Under the pieces are notes generated by a model. It was not told where the DNA came from. It saw only the letters and a program-made list of their open reading frames with translations, and did not search any database. A stretch of 11,694 bases of DNA from Microcella sp. (GTDB lineage: Bacteria; Actinomycetota; Actinomycetes; Actinomycetales; Microbacteriaceae): assembly GCA_020216895.1 (NCBI GenBank), contig JAIWOM010000024.1:1-11694 (forward strand). Reading direction: 5' to 3'. The translations under genes and the position numbers were made by a program. Within the stretch, counting starts at the first letter, position 1, and every line of letters begins with the position of its first letter. This document shows, piece by piece, positions 6,723-11,694 of the stretch.

Positions 6723-6789
6723 CTTTCTGCTGCCCGACGGGGTGGTCGGTCGGGGGTATCGAGGGCGCGTGCGCACCATGGCGACGCGA

Positions 6790-6847
6790 GTGTTGTGAAA
6801 TGTTCGCACACTTCCCGAGCTACTGGGAACTTTTTACACAAATGTAA
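6790..6847. promoter_or_regulatory. Cluster of three dyads in the divergent spacer (candidate operators)
   Basis: The AT-rich part of the 181-bp spacer holds three inverted repeats in a row. GTGTTGTGAA (6790-6799) pairs with TTCGCACAC (6803-6811) with one bulge and one wobble. TTCCC (6812-6816) and GGGAA (6825-6829) flank 8 nt. TTACA (6834-6838) and TGTAA (6843-6847) flank CAAA, with further T/A runs outside. Any of these could bind the DeoR-type protein encoded next door, or a global regulator. The position lets one site control both divergent genes. Confidence 0.45.
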
Positions 6848-6880
6848 TCAAAAGGGTGTTATCTACTCACACTTTGCCTC

Positions 6881-6893
6881 TACTGTGGTCGCA
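6881..6893 (+). promoter_or_regulatory. Candidate -10 element for leaderless transcription of the repressor gene
   Basis: TACTGT at 6881-6886 matches TANNNT and lies 6 nt before the ATG at 6893. TTATCT at 6859-6864 is a possible weak -35 with a 16-bp spacer. No Shine-Dalgarno is visible. Confidence 0.5.
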
Positions 6894-7693
6894 TGTCAGT
6901 TCAAGGGCGACGAGCACTGATCGAGCAGCGTGTGCTCGACAACGGCGAGATCGACTTCGCCACGCTCGCCGCCGAACTGGGCGTCTCTGAGATGACGATT
7001 CGCCGTGACGTCGAGGCGCTCGAGCTCAAGGGCGTGCTGCGGCGCGTGATGGGCGGCGCGATCTCCGTCGGCTCCGCCGCCGCCGAACCCTCCTTTGACG
7101 CCCGGGCCGCCCTCGCAGCTACCGAGAAGGCGCACATCGCGTCGGCCGTCGTCGACCTGCTTCAGCCGAGCGAGACCGTGATCATCGACAGCGGGTCATC
7201 AGCCCTCGCCGTCGCCCGTGAGATCCGCGCCCGGCACCTGCCGCTCACCGTGGTGACGCCCAGCCTGCTCGTGGCCACCGAGCTCAGCAGCGAGTCCGAC
7301 ACAGACGTGTACGTGACCGGCGGTCAGCTGCGGCCCGGCGAACTCAGCCTGATCGGCCCCGGCGCCCAGGAAAGTCTCGAGCGTTTCAACGCGAGCACCT
7401 TCGTGATGGGCGTGGCGGGCGTGGACGGCACCGCGGGCGTCACCGATTACCACTATGCGGAGGCGCACGTGAAGCGCGCGGCGGCGCGCTCCGCGCAACG
7501 CATCATCGTCGTCGCCGACTCGTCGAAGCTCGGCAAGGTGCAACTCGTGTCGATTGCGGACCTGTCCGAGCTCGACACCCTGGTGACCGACGGCGAGCCG
7601 AACCACCCCACCCTTCGCAGTGCGCGCGCCGCTGGCGTGTCTGTGGTGTGCGTGCAGCCCCCGACCTCGACTGAGAAAGAACAACACGCATGA
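6893..7693 (+). CDS. DeoR-family transcriptional regulator
   Basis: A 266-residue protein with the DeoR layout. An N-terminal winged helix-turn-helix has its recognition region at about 22-43 (LAAELGVSEMTIRRDVEAL), followed by the hinge GVLRRVMGGA. The C-terminal sugar-phosphate-sensing domain shows IIDSGSS (97-103), GG at 143-144, IGPGA (154-158), GVAGVDG (173-179) and VADSSKLG (207-214). Regulators of this family usually repress sugar operons until a phosphorylated intermediate binds; the ligand here would plausibly be the product of the neighbouring kinase. It is the first gene of the operon and its stop overlaps the kinase start by 4 nt (ATGA, 7690-7693), implying translational coupling and autoregulation. 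Confidence 0.93.
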   Translation: MSVQGRRALIEQRVLDNGEIDFATLAAELGVSEMTIRRDVEALELKGVLRRVMGGAISVGSAAAEPSFDARAALAATEKAHIASAVVDLLQPSETVIIDSGSSALAVAREIRARHLPLTVVTPSLLVATELSSESDTDVYVTGGQLRPGELSLIGPGAQESLERFNASTFVMGVAGVDGTAGVTDYHYAEAHVKRAAARSAQRIIVVADSSKLGKVQLVSIADLSELDTLVTDGEPNHPTLRSARAAGVSVVCVQPPTSTEKEQHA

Positions 7694-9177
7694 CCGCGAC
7701 CGTCAGCCTCGGCATCGACATCGGAACGACCGGAACGAAAGTGGTCGCCTTCGATGCAGCGGATGGTCGCCTTCTGGCGGTCAGCCGCAGTGTGCGGGCC
7801 CACACAGATGGGCCCGGTATCGCCGAGGCCGAGACCGCAGAGTGGATCGAGAACACCATCTCAGCGGTTGCTGACCTCATCGCTCACCACGGTGTCGACC
7901 CGAATCGAATCGCGGCGATCTCGACCACAGGCATGGTGCCCGCGGTGGTCGTCCTGGATGAGGCGCACCTGCCCCTCCGACGCGCGATCCTGCAGAGCGA
8001 CGCCCGAGCGGTCGAGGAGATTGGTGCCGTTGCCCGAAAGCTCGCCTCCTTCGACCCGGTGACGACCACGGGCAGTACCGTCAGCCAGCAATCGGTCGCG
8101 CCGACCCTCCTCTGGCTGCAGGCAAACGAGTCTGAGCTCTGGTCGCGAACCCGTCTGATCGTCGGCAGCTACGACTGGGTTCTCATGCGCCTGGGCGCCC
8201 GCCCGCACGTCGAGCGCAACTGGGCTCTCGAGTCGGGGCTGTTCACGGTCGGCGGCGAGCGTTTCGGTGAGGCCTTCGCAGTGGCGCAGATCGACGGCGG
8301 CATGATCCCCGAGGTCGTTGAACCGGGCACGATCGTCGGCGCGCTGTCGGGCGAGATGGCGGAGCGGATGGGTCTTCCTTCCGGAATCCCTCTCGTGGTC
8401 GGCGGGGCCGATCACGTGCTCTCCGCATACTCTGCTGGTGTCCGAGCCCCCGGTGACTGGCTGGTGAAGCTCGGGGGTGCGGGCGATGTGCTCGTCGCCA
8501 GCGAGTTCCCGCTCGTGGATGAACGTCTGTACCTCGACGCCCACCCCGTCCCTGGTGTCTGGCTCCCGAACGGGTGCATGGCGACATCGGGGAGCCTCAT
8601 CCGTTGGTTCCAGGCACTGACCGGCGGGGCCGAACTGCTGAGGCTCGACGACGAAGCCGCCGCCGAACCGGCGGCAGGCGTGTACTGCCTGCCGTACTTC
8701 CTCGGCGAGAAGAGCCCCCTGCATGACCCCGACCTTCGGGGCGCCTTCGTGGGTCTCCACCTCGGCACCTCCCGCGGGGCGATGTACCGCGCGGTGCTGG
8801 AGTCGATCGCTTTCGGCTTCCGGCACCACGCAGAAGTCTTCGGTGAGCTCGGCCTCCCGCTGACCCGCGCGATGGTGACCAATGGCGGCTCGAAGTCGAA
8901 GCTCTGGAAGCAGATCCATGCCGACGTGCTGGGCACCGACTTGCACCCGATCGTCGACCACCCCGGCGCCTCTTTCGGTGCGGCCGTGATCGCGGCTATC
9001 GGCGTGGGTCTGATGGATGCGTGGACCGACGTCGACCGTTACATCTCGCTCGGCCCCACCGTGCACCCCGACTCTGACGCGGCCGCGACCTACGACGCGG
9101 CTTACCGAGAGTGGCGTGAACTGGGTGCGGCCCTCGAACCGTTCTCCCACTCCCTCTCCCGAAAGGCACATGCATGA
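7690..9177 (+). CDS. FGGY-family carbohydrate kinase (xylulokinase-like)
   Basis: A 495-residue protein of the usual FGGY length. It has the N-terminal phosphate-1 motif GIDIGTTGTK (8-17), SDAR at 103-106, the catalytic-base region GGADH with D241, FLGEKSPLHDP (337-347) and the C-terminal FGGY signature NGGSKSKLWKQIHADVLG (398-415). It transfers phosphate from ATP to a hydroxyl of a sugar, ketose or polyol in the cytoplasm. The sequence is nearest to xylulokinase-like subfamilies, but substrate cannot be read from motifs; the usual W of the W.D.R motif is replaced (LQSDAR). Partners are the upstream repressor and the downstream dehydrogenase, each overlapping by ATGA, which suggests that the dehydrogenase product is its substrate. 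Confidence 0.93.
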   Translation: MTATVSLGIDIGTTGTKVVAFDAADGRLLAVSRSVRAHTDGPGIAEAETAEWIENTISAVADLIAHHGVDPNRIAAISTTGMVPAVVVLDEAHLPLRRAILQSDARAVEEIGAVARKLASFDPVTTTGSTVSQQSVAPTLLWLQANESELWSRTRLIVGSYDWVLMRLGARPHVERNWALESGLFTVGGERFGEAFAVAQIDGGMIPEVVEPGTIVGALSGEMAERMGLPSGIPLVVGGADHVLSAYSAGVRAPGDWLVKLGGAGDVLVASEFPLVDERLYLDAHPVPGVWLPNGCMATSGSLIRWFQALTGGAELLRLDDEAAAEPAAGVYCLPYFLGEKSPLHDPDLRGAFVGLHLGTSRGAMYRAVLESIAFGFRHHAEVFGELGLPLTRAMVTNGGSKSKLWKQIHADVLGTDLHPIVDHPGASFGAAVIAAIGVGLMDAWTDVDRYISLGPTVHPDSDAAATYDAAYREWRELGAALEPFSHSLSRKAHA

Positions 9178-9944
9178 GCACCGTCGTCATCACTGGAAGC
9201 GGGTCCGGCATCGGGCGCGCGATCGCCGTCATGTTGGCAGACCGCGACTGGACCGTTGTCGCCACCGACGTCAACGAGGTCGCAGCGGCCGAGACCCGCG
9301 AACTGCTCTCCACCGCGGCCGGTCAGACCCACGTGAGCCGCCAGCTCGACGTCACGAACGGTGACGCCGCCCAAGCAGTTGCCGACGAGATCGCCGACAG
9401 CCTCGGCCTCGACGCCTGGGTAAGCAACGCGGGCATCTCATTCATGGAGCGGTTCGTCGACATCCCACGCGAGAAGCTCGACCTCACGCTCGACGTCAAC
9501 CTCAAGGGAGTCTTCCTCTGCGGCCAGGCGGCCGCGCGCGCAATGATCCGCAACGGCACCTCCGGACGGATTGTGAACACCGCGTCGATGGCGGGCAAGC
9601 AGGGCCGTGTGCCCTTCCTGGCCGACTACGTGGCCTCCAAGTTCGGCGTCGTCGGGCTGACGCAGGCGATGGCCTTCGAACTCGCCAGCCACAACATCAC
9701 TGTGAACGCGGTCTGCCCCGGCTTCGTCGCCACGGCGATGCAGGAACGGGAGCTGGCGTGGGAGGCGGCACTCAGCGGGTCCACCCCCGAGGCCGTGCGC
9801 GACTCGTGGGTCGCCGCCACGCCGCTCGGGCGGCTGCAGACCCCGGAGGATGTCGCCCGCGGCGTCTCGTTCCTGCTCTCCGATGACGCGGCGTTCATCA
9901 CCGGCGAGTCGCTGTCGGTCAACGGCGGCGCCTACATGGACTGA
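9174..9944 (+). CDS. Short-chain dehydrogenase/reductase (SDR), probable sugar/polyol dehydrogenase
   Basis: A 256-residue classical SDR. The cofactor motif TGSGSGIG is at 7-14, with D32 at the end of the second strand favouring NAD(H), NAG at 85-87 and the catalytic tetrad N109, S138, Y152, K156 (YVASK). The C-terminal NGGAY motif is intact. It should oxidise a secondary alcohol to a ketone, or the reverse. Next to an FGGY kinase, a pentitol or other polyol dehydrogenase producing a ketose is the natural guess, but substrate is not visible in sequence. The ATG overlaps the kinase stop (9174-9177) and has AAAGG at 9162-9166 with 7-nt spacing. Confidence 0.93.
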   Translation: MSTVVITGSGSGIGRAIAVMLADRDWTVVATDVNEVAAAETRELLSTAAGQTHVSRQLDVTNGDAAQAVADEIADSLGLDAWVSNAGISFMERFVDIPREKLDLTLDVNLKGVFLCGQAAARAMIRNGTSGRIVNTASMAGKQGRVPFLADYVASKFGVVGLTQAMAFELASHNITVNAVCPGFVATAMQERELAWEAALSGSTPEAVRDSWVAATPLGRLQTPEDVARGVSFLLSDDAAFITGESLSVNGGAYMD

Positions 9945-9964
9945 CCGCTCACCAACGAGCGGTC
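9943..9964 (+). terminator. Hairpin between dehydrogenase and binding-protein genes
   Basis: GACCGCTC (9943-9950) pairs perfectly with GAGCGGTC (9957-9964) around an ACCAAC loop; the left arm overlaps the TGA stop of the dehydrogenase. No T-run follows, so full termination is doubtful. It may instead protect the upstream mRNA end or attenuate, letting the transporter genes be expressed at a different level. Confidence 0.45.
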
Positions 9965-10002
9965 CGACCCTGCACCACCCAACACAGAAAGGAAGTGACC
10001 CC

Positions 10003-11307
10003 ATGAGTACTCGACGTCGAGGACTTCTGGCCTCCATGGGCCTCGCGACAGCGCTCGCTCTCACCATCTCGGGATGCGCGGGATCCGGCGGAACGGACGC
10101 TCCGGCCTCGTCGGGCCTGGGCGACATCCCCACCGACACGGAGGGCACCGTCCGGATCCTGATGGAGAGTGTTCCCGACACCGACATCGTCATCGATCTG
10201 GTCGCCTCGTTCAACGAGACGTACCCCGGAATCGAGGTCGAGATCGAGACGCTCGCGTTCGACCAGATGCGCGACAAGCTGATCGCGTCGTTCCAGTCGA
10301 GCGAGCCCGCCTACGACCTGATCGTCGTTGACAACCCCTGGATGGATGACTTCGTCGACGCGGGCTTCCTCGAGCCGCTCGACGCTCGCATCGACTCGAC
10401 GACCGACTACCAGGCGGAGGACTTCTTCCAGCCGCTGGTCGACATCACCGAGGTCGACGGCGTGCGCTATGGCGTGCCGTTCTACAACTACGCACTCGGC
10501 TACCTCTACCGTACCGACCTCTACGAGGAGGCGGGGCTGGAATTGCCGAGCACCCTCGACGAGCTCGTCGCGAACGTACAGCAGCTCACCACGAGCGATC
10601 GCACGGGTATCGCGATGCAGCCGCAGCGCGGATACAAGATCTTCGAGGAGTGGGCAAACTGGCTCTTCGCGGCAGGTGGCTCGATCTACGACGAGGAAGG
10701 CAACCCCACCCTCGACACGCCGGAGGCCGCCGCTGCCCTCGATGCGTACATCGAGGCCTTCACGACCGCGGCTCCGGCGAACAGCTCGAACTGGGCGTTC
10801 GACGAGGCTTTCCGCTCGGTGTCCAGCGGCCAGTCGGCGTCGATGATCAGCTACAACTGGAACCTCCCGGGCCTCAATAACCCCGAGGGCGCTTCCGGAG
10901 ACCTGGCTGGCTCGTTCGCTCTGGCCCCGATGCCCGGCGGCAAGCAGGTTCTCGGCTCCTGGAGCTGGGCGATTCCGGCCAACTCCGCCGCGTCTGACGC
11001 TGCCTGGGCATTCGTGGCGTGGATCACCTCGCCGGCCGTCGACGTCGAGCGCGTCGTCGCTGGCGGTGCCGCGATCCGTGAGAGCACGCTGAGCAACCCG
11101 ACGGTTCTCGAGTCGGGCTACGGAGAGGACTACTACGCGGCGATCATCGCCATCCTCTCCGACGCGGCCCCGCTCTCGCAGGGTCTTGGCGGCGAGGAGA
11201 TGATCCAGGCCGTCGGCACTGAGCTGAGCGAGGCCGTCGCTGGCACGAAGACGGTCGAGCAGGCCCTGGCCGACGCCCAGGCTGCCGTCGAGCGCATCCA
11301 GCGCTAG
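10003..11307 (+). CDS. ABC transporter sugar-binding lipoprotein
   Basis: A 434-residue extracellular solute-binding protein of the family that includes MalE and UgpB. The N-terminus has an RRR cluster, a hydrophobic stretch and the lipobox ISGC, so C25 should be lipid-anchored outside the membrane. The mature part shows family features: FNETYPGIEVEIE, the YDLIVVDNPW segment, YGVPFYNYALGYLYRTDLYEEAGL and SWSWAIPANSAASDAAWAFVAWI. It captures the transported sugar or polyol for the permease. The start at 10003 is fixed by the signal peptide and by AAAGGAAG at 9988-9995; an in-frame ATG at 9850 is ignored because it lies inside the dehydrogenase gene. The hairpin upstream may set its level. The ligand is unknown, likely the substrate of the dehydrogenase-kinase pair. 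Confidence 0.93.
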   Translation: MSTRRRGLLASMGLATALALTISGCAGSGGTDAPASSGLGDIPTDTEGTVRILMESVPDTDIVIDLVASFNETYPGIEVEIETLAFDQMRDKLIASFQSSEPAYDLIVVDNPWMDDFVDAGFLEPLDARIDSTTDYQAEDFFQPLVDITEVDGVRYGVPFYNYALGYLYRTDLYEEAGLELPSTLDELVANVQQLTTSDRTGIAMQPQRGYKIFEEWANWLFAAGGSIYDEEGNPTLDTPEAAAALDAYIEAFTTAAPANSSNWAFDEAFRSVSSGQSASMISYNWNLPGLNNPEGASGDLAGSFALAPMPGGKQVLGSWSWAIPANSAASDAAWAFVAWITSPAVDVERVVAGGAAIRESTLSNPTVLESGYGEDYYAAIIAILSDAAPLSQGLGGEEMIQAVGTELSEAVAGTKTVEQALADAQAAVERIQR

Positions 11308-11343
11308 GCGACGGCGAACCACATTGAGAAAGGGAACCCGGCA

Positions 11344-11694
11344 GTGACACCAACGATGACTTTCCGCTGGGCGATGCTCGCTCCGGTCTTGACCATCACC
11401 GGCGTCGCTGTCGGGTTCCCCCTCGGGTACGCGCTGTACCTGAGTCTCACCGACTACCGACTGACAAGTCGCGGAGCCCCCGACTTCGTCGGGCTGGATA
11501 ACTACTTCTTCGTGCTCACCGACCCGCGGATGTGGAACGCGTTCTCGAACACCGCCATCTACGTGATCGTCGCCGTTGCCCTGCAGACCGTGCTCGGCCT
11601 CGCCATCGCCCTCGCCCTGCAGAAGCAGAAGTGGGCGCGTGATCTCACCCGCGCGATGCTGCTGGCACCAATGTTCATCACGCCGATCGCCGTC
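11344..11694 (+). CDS. ABC sugar permease, first 117 residues (cut by window end)
   Basis: The frame from GTG at 11344 is open to the last base. The protein begins MTPTMTFRWAMLAPV, with a first membrane segment at about 10-34, the family stretch DFVGLDNYFFVLTDPRMWNAF (47-67), a second segment at about 70-92 and the beginning of a third at 103. This is the start of a MalF/UgpA-type inner-membrane subunit. GTG is chosen over the ATG at 11356 because AAAGGG at 11329-11334 is correctly spaced (9 nt). It lies 36 nt after the binding-protein gene and is surely co-transcribed. A second permease subunit is expected beyond the window; no ATPase is visible here. Confidence 0.9.
   Translation, partial: MTPTMTFRWAMLAPVLTITGVAVGFPLGYALYLSLTDYRLTSRGAPDFVGLDNYFFVLTDPRMWNAFSNTAIYVIVAVALQTVLGLAIALALQKQKWARDLTRAMLLAPMFITPIAV

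Noticed and set aside
6711..6893. A promoter for the btpA-like gene on the - strand
   Set aside because: Several TTG-containing boxes exist but none pairs with a good TANNNT at 16-18 bp, so no specific site is called.
7861..9171. 436-codon - strand frame opposite the kinase gene
   Set aside because: Low-complexity shadow; the + strand frame has all FGGY kinase motifs.
9949..11322. 457-codon - strand frame opposite the binding-protein gene
   Set aside because: Shadow frame; the + strand encodes a lipoprotein signal and full binding-protein family features.

Overview
The window is high-GC DNA from an actinobacterium, most likely a member of the Microbacteriaceae. Three things point there: several DUF2510 membrane proteins, a helicase of the actinobacterial DEAD/DEAH + DUF3516 type, and apparently leaderless genes whose -10 hexamer sits 6 nt before the start codon. 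The species cannot be named from the sequence alone.

Left part (1-3147, + strand). Three related membrane proteins occupy this stretch: the C-terminal part of one cut by the window edge (1-879), then 1059-1907 and 2407-3147. The last two carry an N-terminal DUF2510 domain (GWYxDP...RWWDG.RWT), a disordered Ser/Pro/Ala linker and a conserved four-segment membrane module. The first ends instead in an external DUF4333-like domain. A small soluble protein of unknown function (1952-2251) lies between the second and third. The third gene converges on the helicase gene, and a single CTAG supplies the stop codon on both strands.

Middle (3144-5892). A large helicase gene lies on the - strand. Its start is best placed at a GTG at 5681, because the longer reading frame begins inside an intergenic repeat. 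That 211-bp spacer (5682-5892) carries three direct copies and one inverted copy of an imperfect 16-bp palindrome, plus a long inverted repeat.

Right part (5893-11694). This is a carbohydrate-use locus. A BtpA-family TIM-barrel gene (- strand) is divergent from a + strand operon: DeoR-type repressor, FGGY carbohydrate kinase, short-chain dehydrogenase, lipoprotein sugar-binding protein and the start of an ABC sugar permease. Repressor-kinase and kinase-dehydrogenase junctions are 4-nt ATGA overlaps, and a hairpin separates the dehydrogenase from the transporter genes. A reasonable reading is import of a polyol or sugar, oxidation to a ketose by the dehydrogenase, phosphorylation by the kinase, and control by the repressor from the AT-rich 181-bp divergent spacer. 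The role of BtpA here is unknown and is the most interesting biochemical question in the window. No isomerase, epimerase or recognised aldolase is visible; the operon continues past the right edge.
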